From: a virus
Virus record (IMG/VR): IMGVR_UViG_3300035670_000363
Span: 1 to 46,859 of that record
Length of the DNA: 46,859 nucleotides
Reading direction: 5' to 3' (one strand)
The notes below the pieces were generated by a model. That model was not told the origin of the DNA, searched no databases, and saw only the letters and a program-made list of their open reading frames with translations. Both the position numbers and the translations under genes were made by a program. Positions 21,009 through 27,368 of this stretch are shown piece by piece. Positions within the stretch are counted from its first letter, which is position 1. Every line of letters begins with the position of its first letter.

Positions 21009-21047
21009 GTGGCAAAAGGTAAGAAAGGTGGTGGCAAGAAGTGCTAA
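21009..21047 (+). CDS. Possible 12-residue basic peptide
   Basis: A GTG codon preceded by an almost ideal ribosome site (GGGAGGTGAT, about 5 nt spacing) opens the tiny frame MAKGKKGGGKKC, then TAA. The peptide is Lys/Gly-rich and ends in Cys. The strength of the ribosome site is the argument for translation; it might instead be a relic of a longer gene or a leader peptide for the downstream RNA structure. Confidence 0.4.
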   Translation: MAKGKKGGGKKC

Positions 21048-21060
21048 ACACTCTTGCACT

Positions 21061-21245
21061 CTCTAAAATGTTCTGTTAGAGTTCGCTCCAAGTCGCAAGA
21101 CCGACTCACCCCCGTAAGGGGTGAACCTCCCACGGGTTTGTACATGGTCTCGCTGAGCTAGAAGCGACACATCTAGCCGACTCGTCCTCGTAAAGGTCGT
21201 TCGTTCGCAACTCCCGGCGACAGAGGGGGAAAGGCGGTACTCCGC
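21061..21245 (+). ncRNA. Structured leader with H-type pseudoknot
   Basis: Hairpins lie at 21061-21081 (CTCTAA/TTAGAG), 21091-21106 (AGTCG/CGACT) and 21107-21123 (CACCCC, CGTAA loop, GGGGTG). A smaller CCT-CGTAA-AGG hairpin is at 21186-21196 and GCGG/CCGC at 21234-21245. TCGCT (21150-21154), GCTAGA (21157-21162), AGCGA (21163-21167) and TCTAGC (21172-21177) form a textbook H-type pseudoknot: 5-bp and 6-bp stems with 2-nt and 4-nt linkers. It lies upstream of the HNH gene and could regulate its translation or be part of a mobile RNA. Confidence 0.6.
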
Positions 21246-21280
21246 AAAAAGCTAAGTAACTATGGTTTGAAGGAGCCGTT

Positions 21281-21829
21281 GTGAAGCTTTGTCCACAATG
21301 CGAACGGCATCACCCATTGACTGAGTTCTACAAGAACAAAGCTCAGTGGGACGGTCTATCCGTGCAATGCAAAGCGTGTTGTAAGTCAAATGCTGCTCAA
21401 CGCAGGATTGATAAGCCAGAAGTCACTCGTGAAGAAGTTCGACAGGCGTGGAAGCGCAACGGTCGCGAGTATGAAGCGGTTCGTAGGGATACGAAGCGTA
21501 AGTACAGGGCTGAAAACGCTGAAACACTGAAGAAGTATTTCGAGGTGTATCGAAAGGCTAATCGACCGAAGGTCGCCGCTAATCGTGCCAAAGCACGTGC
21601 AGCGCGAAAGCTTGCAACACCCTCTTGGGCGAACCAGAGCTACATCGCTTTGTTTTACGAAATGGCAAAGCTCGAATCTGAACGCATAAGCGTACCTGTA
21701 GAAGTTGATCACATAGTTCCGTTGCAAAGCGACATTGTATGCGGTTTGCATTGTGAGCATAACCTTCAACTACTCAGTGCTTACGACAACCGCGCTAAAG
21801 GTAATCGAGTTTGGCCGGATATGCCTTAA
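21281..21829 (+). CDS. HNH endonuclease, free-standing homing type
   Basis: A 182-residue protein starting at GTG with AAGGAG 5 nt upstream. The N-terminus is a zinc ribbon (CPQC, then CKACC). The middle is basic and helical with alternating Arg/Lys/Ala. The C-terminus holds the HNH core: VEVDHIVPLQSD, then LHCEHNLQLLSAYDNRAKGNR (catalytic DH and the N-L/H residues). It probably makes a site-specific cut that favours inheritance of its own locus. It sits between head-assembly genes and the capsid gene, inside flanking repeats, and looks more AT-rich than its neighbours, consistent with transfer. Confidence 0.88.
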   Translation: MKLCPQCERHHPLTEFYKNKAQWDGLSVQCKACCKSNAAQRRIDKPEVTREEVRQAWKRNGREYEAVRRDTKRKYRAENAETLKKYFEVYRKANRPKVAANRAKARAARKLATPSWANQSYIALFYEMAKLESERISVPVEVDHIVPLQSDIVCGLHCEHNLQLLSAYDNRAKGNRVWPDMP

Positions 21830-21849
21830 CTCTCTGACACTCTCTTAAA
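21826..21849 (+). promoter_or_regulatory. Candidate late promoter motif before capsid gene
   Basis: TTAACTCTCTGACACTCTC and the following TTAAA lie immediately after the HNH stop and 12-35 nt before the capsid ATG, ahead of the AAAGGAG ribosome site. A 17-nt core (21832-21848) recurs with one change at 34116-34132. Repetition before strongly expressed or operon-leading genes suggests a promoter or processing signal. Confidence 0.5.
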
Positions 21850-21860
21850 GGAGATCAAAC

Positions 21861-22988
21861 ATGGCCAATACAAACTTCGGCCTCTTGACGAACGAACAGA
21901 AGACCATCTGGTCGATGGACTTTTGGGAGCAAGCCCGTAATCACAGCTTCATCAACAAGTTCCTTGGCAAGGGTGCCAACTCGATGATTCAACACGTTAC
22001 CGAGTTGAAGAAGACCGAGAAGGGTGCTCGTGCCGTCATCACGTTGCTGACCGATATGGAAGGCGATGGCGTGGTTGGAGACAACCGCCTGAAGGGCAAT
22101 GAGGAAATGCTCAAGTCCTACGACAAGGTGATTCGCATTGACCAGATGCGTAATGCGAACCACAACGAAGGTCGTATGGCTGACCAGAAGTCCATCGTGA
22201 ACTTCCGTGAAGTTTCCCGCGACAAGCTGGCCTACTGGCTGGCTGACCGTATGGATCAACTGGCGTTCCTGACCCTCTCCGGTGTCGCCTACACCAAGCG
22301 CAACAACGGCGCTACCCGTGTCGGTTCGAAGCTGCCCGATCTGGAGTTCGCCGCTGATGTGGTTGCCCCGTCCAACAAGCGTTATGGTCAGTGGGACGAA
22401 GGCACGAAGCAAATCCTGTGGGGTACGGGTACTGGCGGCATCGTCGGTGGTGCAGTCGGTACGGGTGACTATCCCTGCTGGGAAATGCTGGTTCAGGCCA
22501 AGGCGTATGCCAAGGAGAACTACGTCCGTGGCGTCCGTGGTGAGGGTGGCGAAGAGTCCTATCACGTGTTCCTGACCCCGCAAGCCATGTCGCGCCTCAA
22601 GCTCGACCCGACCTACATGCAGAACCTGCGTCACGCCACCTCGGCTGGTGCCAACGCCAAGCTGTTCTCTGGCAGCACGGTTCACATCGATGGTCTGTAC
22701 CTGCACGAGTTCCGTCATGTCTACAACACCTCGGGTGCTGCTTCCGGCTCCAAGTGGGGTGGCGGTGGCGCGGTCGACGGCTGTCAGATTCTCTTCTGCG
22801 GCGCTCAGGCGATGGGTATGGCTGATCTCGGAAACCCCGAGTGGGACGAAGAGACCGACGACTACAAGAACTCGCAAGGCATCGCGGTTGCCAAGATTCT
22901 TGGCTTCCTGAAGCCGCAGTTCTACACCCAGTACTCGGGCGGCACCGTGCAAGACCACGGCGTTATCTCGATCTACACCGCTCAGTAA
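21861..22988 (+). CDS. Major capsid protein, N4-gp56 family
   Basis: A 375-residue HK97-fold coat protein of the N4-gp56 / DUF4043 type. Recognisable segments include WEQARNHSFINKFLGKGANS, ELKKTEKGARAVITLL and MEGDGVVGDNRLKGNEEML near the N-terminus, followed by RNANHNEGRMADQKS. The C-terminal half has a GGGGAVDGCQILFCGAQAM strand region and ends in a beta-rich tail. It forms the icosahedral shell on the scaffold at 19803-20768. Codon use is strongly biased to C-ending codons compared with flanking genes, fitting very high expression. An AAAGGAG site precedes it. Confidence 0.92.
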   Translation: MANTNFGLLTNEQKTIWSMDFWEQARNHSFINKFLGKGANSMIQHVTELKKTEKGARAVITLLTDMEGDGVVGDNRLKGNEEMLKSYDKVIRIDQMRNANHNEGRMADQKSIVNFREVSRDKLAYWLADRMDQLAFLTLSGVAYTKRNNGATRVGSKLPDLEFAADVVAPSNKRYGQWDEGTKQILWGTGTGGIVGGAVGTGDYPCWEMLVQAKAYAKENYVRGVRGEGGEESYHVFLTPQAMSRLKLDPTYMQNLRHATSAGANAKLFSGSTVHIDGLYLHEFRHVYNTSGAASGSKWGGGGAVDGCQILFCGAQAMGMADLGNPEWDEETDDYKNSQGIAVAKILGFLKPQFYTQYSGGTVQDHGVISIYTAQ

Positions 22989-23000
22989 GGAGAAATTGAC

Positions 23001-23438
23001 ATGAGCAAATTGATCGCTGCGCGTACCGCGCAAAACGTGGTCGAAGCTGAATTCACCTTCAACTTCGATGACACGATGGTGAGCGTTGCTGGCTCTGAAG
23101 TCGACTTTGGCAAGACGAACATCTCCGCCACTTCGTTCGACATCATCCCGCTTCCGGCTGGTGCAACCATCCTCTTTGGTGAAGTTGTTCGCACCACGGC
23201 TTTCGACACTGCGTCGTACGCCGTGACTGTGGGTGACGCAACCACTGCGGATCGTTACCTCGCGTCGACCGACCTGAAAGCCGCTGGGCACACAGCCCTC
23301 GTGCCGACTGGTTTCGTCAGCACGGGTGAGAAGGTTCGTATCGGCATCACCAACGCAGACGTTTGCACTACTGGCGTATGTACTGTCCGTATCGGATACG
23401 TCGTCGCCGGCAAGGCTGACATTGTTCAGATCAAGTAA
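23001..23438 (+). CDS. Probable head decoration protein
   Basis: A 145-residue, Thr/Ala/Val-rich, mostly beta protein (FDIIPLPAGATILFGEVV in the centre) with no helices of note. Small beta proteins encoded directly after the capsid gene are often capsid-decorating proteins; that role is inferred from position and composition. AAGGAG precedes the ATG. It is followed by a strong hairpin, so capsid and decoration genes may form one abundant message. Confidence 0.6.
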   Translation: MSKLIAARTAQNVVEAEFTFNFDDTMVSVAGSEVDFGKTNISATSFDIIPLPAGATILFGEVVRTTAFDTASYAVTVGDATTADRYLASTDLKAAGHTALVPTGFVSTGEKVRIGITNADVCTTGVCTVRIGYVVAGKADIVQIK

Positions 23439-23451
23439 TTGACCTGACCTT

Positions 23452-23472
23452 CCGGGGGACTTCGGTCCCCCG
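23452..23472 (+). terminator. Strong hairpin after capsid/decoration genes
   Basis: GGGGGAC pairs with GTCCCCC around a very short UUCG-type loop, about 14 nt after a stop codon. There is no T-run, so full termination is unlikely. It may stabilise the 3' end of the capsid message or reduce read-through. Confidence 0.55.
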
Positions 23473-23492
23473 ATTCACATTCGGAGACAAGC

Positions 23493-23879
23493 ATGGCAAA
23501 CATGGTTCTTAATCGGAACTACACCCTCGCGGGTAAGGGTTTCATGATCAATTTCATCAAAGGTCAGCCGACTTGGGTTCCTCCCGAAATGGTCAAAGCC
23601 GCTGCTGGTATCGGTGCAGAGGACCTTGACGGTGACAAGGTTGATCCTTTGGAAGACGAAGCCCCTGCGCCCCCTGCTGAACTGACGGCAGAAGAGCGTG
23701 TGGCTGAACTGAAGACTGCGTTCGAACTCATCTGCGAACGCAATAACAGCAACGACTTCGGTGGTGACAATCGCCCCTCGTTAAACGCGCTTCACAAGGT
23801 GGTCAGCTTCGAGACTACTAAGAAGGAGCGAGACAAGGCGTGGGTCGAGTGGACTGCTGAGAAGGCACAGGCTCAGTAA
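23493..23879 (+). CDS. Head-region protein, unknown
   Basis: A 128-residue protein. The N-terminus (NMVLNRNYTLAGKGFMINF, then KGQPTWVPPEM) is a short beta-rich module seen next to capsid genes in related phages. It is followed by an acidic linker (DKVDPLEDEAPAPPAEL) and a helical C-terminus. It is probably virion- or assembly-associated. An HNH gene begins directly after its stop codon. Confidence 0.65.
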   Translation: MANMVLNRNYTLAGKGFMINFIKGQPTWVPPEMVKAAAGIGAEDLDGDKVDPLEDEAPAPPAELTAEERVAELKTAFELICERNNSNDFGGDNRPSLNALHKVVSFETTKKERDKAWVEWTAEKAQAQ

Positions 23880-24368
23880 ATGCTGACACTTCCCGTTGAG
23901 CGACTGCGAGAGTTGTTCGAATATTGCTCCAAAACAGGTAACTTGTTTTGGAAAGTAGACGCATCTACTAGAGCAAAGGTTGGGTCAAAGGCAGGTTGCA
24001 TAAGTGAAAATTCGTGCATCCGTATTGGGCTTGACGGGAAGTATTACATGGCCCATAGGATTGTATGGGCGTTGCATACAGGTGAATTTCCTTCGCAGCA
24101 GATAGACCACATTAACGGAAACCCACTTGATAACAGAATTGAGAATCTGCGCTTAGCGACAACGCAGCAAAACGGTGAAAACCGCAGACATGCTCAGAGA
24201 AACAACAGATCAGGTCTGTTAGGTGTTTGTGAAGTGAACGGTCGCTGGAAAGCGACTATTTGGGTAAAAGGTATTGCGCGTCACCTTGGCTATTTCTCAG
24301 ATAAAGAGACTGCTCACAATGAATACTTATCCGCTAAACGCAATCTTCATAGGTTCTGCACGATATGA
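23880..24368 (+). CDS. HNH homing endonuclease with AP2 DNA-binding domain
   Basis: A 162-residue protein. The HNH motif IDHINGNPLDNRIENLRLAT lies near residues 76-95. It is followed by an AP2-like DNA-binding domain (RNNRSGLLGV, GRWKATIWVKG, HLGYFSDKETAHNEY). This pairing is a well-known free-standing homing endonuclease design. The ATG follows the upstream TAA with no gap, and the stop overlaps the next gene's ATG, so it fits between two head genes without disrupting either. It has no clear ribosome site and looks AT-richer than its surroundings. Confidence 0.9.
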   Translation: MLTLPVERLRELFEYCSKTGNLFWKVDASTRAKVGSKAGCISENSCIRIGLDGKYYMAHRIVWALHTGEFPSQQIDHINGNPLDNRIENLRLATTQQNGENRRHAQRNNRSGLLGVCEVNGRWKATIWVKGIARHLGYFSDKETAHNEYLSAKRNLHRFCTI

Positions 24369-25051
24369 TAAATAGTGGTGAGCTATACGACACATTCAGG
24401 TCGGATGTCGTAGACGAGGAACTGCCCTACCTCTGGAAGGACGAAGAGGTGTGGCGGTATATGGACGCCGCCTACAGGATGTTCGTGCGGCTCAACGGAG
24501 GTATAGCTGACTTCTCCTCTGATGCAACGCGCATCACGCTCTCGGCGGGTGAAGAGTTTGTTGACCTTCACCCGTCCCTTCTTCGCATCATGAGTGCGGA
24601 GAGAGTGTCTGACAACGGGGTGGTGAAAATCATCAACAACCCTGAACTGGACAGCTTGGTCAGTGATCCTGACTACAGCGAGATTCGCACACTGGCACGG
24701 ACGAACACGCCGGGAACAGTGAAATATCTCTTGATCGGAACCGAGCGCAACAAAGGTCGGGTGTTCCATATCCCGCAGGTTGATGACGAGTTGTCCTGCG
24801 TGATCTACCGGCTACCGTTGACCAATATCGTCGACGGCACTCATGACTTGGCTGAAGTCGATGAAGACCATCACATCTACCTGCTCGACTGGATGAAGCA
24901 CCTTGCCTACAAGAAGCAGGATGCTGAGACCTTCGATAAGACGAAGTCAACCGAAGCTGGTGAAGCTTTCAAAGCGTATTGCGAGTTCACGAAGGCTGAG
25001 TGGGCGCGATACAAGCACAAAACCCGTGTCGTATCTTACGGAGGTATTTGA
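24365..25051 (+). CDS. Probable head-tail adaptor protein
   Basis: A 228-residue protein with an N-terminal helical region (WKDEEVWRYMDAAYRMFVRL), a central beta-rich part and a C-terminal helical region ending in TKAEWARYKHKTRVVSYGG. This layout, length and place after the capsid genes resemble adaptor/connector proteins of short-tailed phages that bind beneath the portal. The assignment is by architecture and synteny. The start overlaps the HNH-AP2 stop, so its translation may now depend on that inserted gene. Confidence 0.6.
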   Translation: MINSGELYDTFRSDVVDEELPYLWKDEEVWRYMDAAYRMFVRLNGGIADFSSDATRITLSAGEEFVDLHPSLLRIMSAERVSDNGVVKIINNPELDSLVSDPDYSEIRTLARTNTPGTVKYLLIGTERNKGRVFHIPQVDDELSCVIYRLPLTNIVDGTHDLAEVDEDHHIYLLDWMKHLAYKKQDAETFDKTKSTEAGEAFKAYCEFTKAEWARYKHKTRVVSYGGI

Positions 25052-25052
25052 A

Positions 25053-25349
25053 ATGAGTCTATGGTCATATTCTGGTGTAGTGGAAACCGGTGCTACGGGT
25101 CCAGCGGTCTACATTCCCAAAGAAATCGAAGCGGTTGTGTCGGTAGGTCTGGTCCCGGCCGGTGGAGCCTCCGGCAAGGTGCAATACACGCTCTCGCCAC
25201 CTGCTGCGGTCGAGGGCGCTACGGCAACGTGGCGCGACTGGCCGGGCGGCGTCGTGACGGAAACGACCGACGATGTTCTGGTCGGGCCGGTGACTGCGGT
25301 TCGTGCCGTTTCTTCTTCAGGTGATGTGACTTTGGAGGTAGTTGGATAA
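25053..25349 (+). CDS. Small beta-rich structural protein
   Basis: A 98-residue protein (MSLWSYSGVVETGATGPAVY at the start) composed of short beta strands and Gly/Val/Thr. GGAGG precedes the ATG by 8 nt; longer in-frame extensions overlap the adaptor gene and lack a site. It may be a small head or neck protein. Its stop overlaps the next start (TAATG). Confidence 0.68.
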   Translation: MSLWSYSGVVETGATGPAVYIPKEIEAVVSVGLVPAGGASGKVQYTLSPPAAVEGATATWRDWPGGVVTETTDDVLVGPVTAVRAVSSSGDVTLEVVG

Positions 25350-25525
25350 TGAAAACTTTTACCATTCCCGGCCTTCCGGGTGAAACATTCTCTCAGTACG
25401 TCGAGCGCGTCAGTGGTCTTGCTTGGCAGTTCAACGGCGACCGCACCTTGCAAATCGCAGAAATTGGCAAGGTCACGCTCGACGGCGACAAGCCTGTCGG
25501 TTCCGATCTGGTCGAGGAGGTTTAA
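25349..25525 (+). CDS. 58-residue protein in structural operon
   Basis: Starts MKTFTIPGLPGETFSQYVER and ends KPVGSDLVEEV. The ATG overlaps the preceding stop as TAATG, and the next gene follows by 2 nt with a GAGGAGG site inside this gene's end. Position and coupling support it; the function is unknown. Confidence 0.7.
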   Translation: MKTFTIPGLPGETFSQYVERVSGLAWQFNGDRTLQIAEIGKVTLDGDKPVGSDLVEEV

Positions 25526-25527
25526 TC

Positions 25528-26433
25528 ATGTGGGCCAAATACGCATACAACGCCAACATCACCCAAGCGCAGATGCTTGATGATTTAGTCGCCATCCTTA
25601 CCGGAACGACAGACAAAGCAACGCTGTCGGCAGGATGCGATCAAGCGAATACCGAGATTCTGGCGACCTACGACCCCGCTGGTTGGACGCTGCACGACGC
25701 CGCTGCTGGAGCAAATGCTAAGGTAATTAAAGCGCCATGCCAAGGCGATGCCGCGCAATTCAAGTTCGTAGAAATCAACACGAATACTGCGGGGCAAGTA
25801 TTTACTGGACTATGGGAGAGCTTTAACGAAACAACGCACGTGGGAACGAACATAGCCTATCAAAGCAAATCGACCGGCTACGGGCAGCTTTACGCAACAA
25901 CGGCTGTTGGCGATATGTATGTCTCGGCAAGTAGTGGAAGGATAATCCTTTATGGTACTTCTTCTGCTGGTAACGGTCCAACAAATAGGAGTGGTCAATC
26001 AACAGGTGTTGTAGAGGCTGATCGTGGCTTTACTTGGTGCGCGGTTGGGCAAGGGTATGTTCCTGTGGCTTATCTACATAGTAACTCACAGATTTATTGC
26101 TCCCGGTCAAAAGGGGCGGACGGAATTCCAGCCACGTCGTCTAACGCTGGAGCTAGCGTACGAACCTCATTCGGTTTAGTTTTGTCGACGGCGCTGTCCC
26201 CAATATCGGGGCCACCATCTGCTTCCGGAAATCACGCGCCAATCGGGGAATTCGGTTGCGGTGGTACATCCGTGGCTTCGGTTTGGTTCAACAGTTTTGC
26301 ACCTAGCGGTGTGAAGTTGGTTGGCATAGGTAATGCGTTTGATGAGTTTTCACACGACAGCAAAACGTGGGTAATCCTACCAGCCTCTACCAACTTTGGT
26401 GGGTATATGCACTACTGTGTACCAAAGGGGTAA
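25528..26433 (+). CDS. Structural protein, possibly fibre or receptor-related
   Basis: A 301-residue Gly/Ser/Thr/Ala-rich protein with many beta-prone segments (YGQLYATTAVGDMYVSASSG). It starts MWAKYAYNANITQAQML after a GAGGAGG site. The first 40 residues are helical and resemble the N-terminal connector of small appendage proteins; the rest looks like a beta-sandwich or fibre domain. It looks less GC-biased than adjacent genes, as often seen for exchangeable host-contact proteins. No family recognised. Confidence 0.6.
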   Translation: MWAKYAYNANITQAQMLDDLVAILTGTTDKATLSAGCDQANTEILATYDPAGWTLHDAAAGANAKVIKAPCQGDAAQFKFVEINTNTAGQVFTGLWESFNETTHVGTNIAYQSKSTGYGQLYATTAVGDMYVSASSGRIILYGTSSAGNGPTNRSGQSTGVVEADRGFTWCAVGQGYVPVAYLHSNSQIYCSRSKGADGIPATSSNAGASVRTSFGLVLSTALSPISGPPSASGNHAPIGEFGCGGTSVASVWFNSFAPSGVKLVGIGNAFDEFSHDSKTWVILPASTNFGGYMHYCVPKG

Positions 26434-26436
26434 ATG

Positions 26437-26601
26437 ATGGCGACATTAACGCAAACACCCGCCGCATTAAACAATGTCGTTGTTGCGACAAGTAGCGCAA
26501 TGAAGATTAGCGCAATTCCTGTTGCGCTGAATAGCGGGTCGTCGCAGTCGTCGCAAGCGCCCGGCGTTTTCCTTGGTGGCATTTTCAAAGGTTCGCGCTG
26601 A
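26437..26601 (+). CDS. 54-residue protein after appendage gene
   Basis: Encodes MATLTQTPAALNNVVVATSS and ends GVFLGGIFKGSR. It follows the previous stop directly; AAGGGG is 6 nt before this ATG, with another ATG one codon earlier. Composition is Ala/Ser/Gly-rich. Function unknown. Confidence 0.55.
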   Translation: MATLTQTPAALNNVVVATSSAMKISAIPVALNSGSSQSSQAPGVFLGGIFKGSR

Positions 26602-26669
26602 GCGTTGACATAACATGAACAAGCCGTAACGACCAGCCGTGGGTGTCCAGCTTGTGGGTTTCTTCCGTG

Positions 26670-26724
26670 CACCCTATCCAACCCCGGCAGCTAGGGTGTG
26701 AGTTACTCCGATCATAGCCCTAGC
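26670..26724 (+). promoter_or_regulatory. Mutually exclusive hairpins in a 140-nt gap
   Basis: CACCCTA (26670-26676) pairs with TAGGGTG (26692-26698), while GCTAGGG (26690-26696) pairs with CCCTAGC (26718-26724). Both use the same TAGGG and cannot form together. The element ends 16 nt before the next start codon, covering part of its ribosome-site region, so it could work as an attenuator or translation switch. The rest of 26602-26740 holds no gene. Confidence 0.45.
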
Positions 26725-26740
26725 ACTAATTCAGGAGCAG

Positions 26741-27358
26741 ATGATGGCAAAGAAGAAGGACTTGGTAATCGAACAGGGTCGGACATTCAACCAGATTGTC
26801 CGTTGGGGAACTGAGCCGATCATCTACAAAGCGATTACAGCAATCACGCAAGCTGCCCCGGTTCGTATCACTTCTGCCAGTCACGGAATCCCTGACGGTT
26901 GGGAGGTCGCGATAGTCTCTGTCAAAGGGATGACGCAGATCAACGCCTCAACTCCTCCTAAAGACAAAGAGTTCGTCAGGGCGACTAAAATCGACTCTAA
27001 CACTATCGAACTAAATTCGGTAAACTCGTCAGAGTTCAAGGCTTATACGTCAGGTGGATACATCCAGTTCGCCACCCCGGTTGATCTGGCTGGATTCACA
27101 GGGCGCATGAAGATCAAGGACAAAGTTGGTGGAACAGTTCTGGCGTCGACGGATGTGGTCGACACACCGGCTGACATCATTACTGTGACACTCGACAATG
27201 TTGACAAGACGATAACCATTGAAATCAGCGCGGCGGATACGGAGCAGATCACTTGGAAGAAGGGTGTTTACGACCTTGAGTTGGAATCGGGAACAGGTGT
27301 TGTAACGGCTCTTCTCACGGGTGCTGTGTCGGTAGTTCAAGAAGTGACAACTGCATAA
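26741..27358 (+). CDS. Virion-associated protein, beta-sandwich type
   Basis: A 205-residue protein. The N-terminus (KKDLVIEQGRTFNQIVRWG) and C-terminus (WKKGVYDLELESG) match a widespread phage tail/virion protein pattern; the inserted centre has repeated beta strands (SASHGIPDGWEVAIVSVKGM) like an FCCH-type domain. Pfam-style labels for this group vary, so I call it only virion-associated. AGGAG lies before a double ATG; either may start it. Confidence 0.6.
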   Translation: MMAKKKDLVIEQGRTFNQIVRWGTEPIIYKAITAITQAAPVRITSASHGIPDGWEVAIVSVKGMTQINASTPPKDKEFVRATKIDSNTIELNSVNSSEFKAYTSGGYIQFATPVDLAGFTGRMKIKDKVGGTVLASTDVVDTPADIITVTLDNVDKTITIEISAADTEQITWKKGVYDLELESGTGVVTALLTGAVSVVQEVTTA

Positions 27359-27368
27359 AGGATAGATC

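Larger units (their letters stand above)
21057..21849 (+). mobile_element. HNH endonuclease module inserted in capsid-gene leader
   Basis: CACTCTCTAAAA (21057-21068) and CACTCTCTTAAA (21838-21849) are near-identical 12-nt direct repeats flanking a structured leader plus an HNH gene. The similarity extends a few bases upstream of each copy (AAACACTCTTG versus TTAACTCTCTGA). Removing one copy and the insert would place the upstream sequence directly against the capsid ribosome site. This fits insertion of a homing-endonuclease module with duplication of the leader. A group I intron is an alternative, but I see no core motifs of one. Confidence 0.5.

Noticed and set aside
21061-21829. Group I intron carrying the HNH gene
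   Set aside because: The leader is structured, but I could not find the conserved core segments of a group I intron, and the insert does not interrupt a coding sequence. Kept only as an alternative.
21855-23291. Minus-strand open frame of 478 residues opposite the capsid gene
   Set aside because: It is an antisense shadow caused by strong codon bias in the capsid and decoration genes; composition is rich in Val/His/Arg with no domain or start signal.
26412-26681. Minus-strand frame of 89 residues with a hydrophobic segment and several cysteines
   Set aside because: It is antisense to the small gene at 26437-26601 and to the switch-like hairpins, has no ribosome site and stands alone on the opposite strand of a late operon.
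26602-26740. tRNA or tRNA remnant in the gap
   Set aside because: The helices compete rather than form a cloverleaf, and there is no recognisable T-loop or acceptor stem. No tRNA was found elsewhere in the window.
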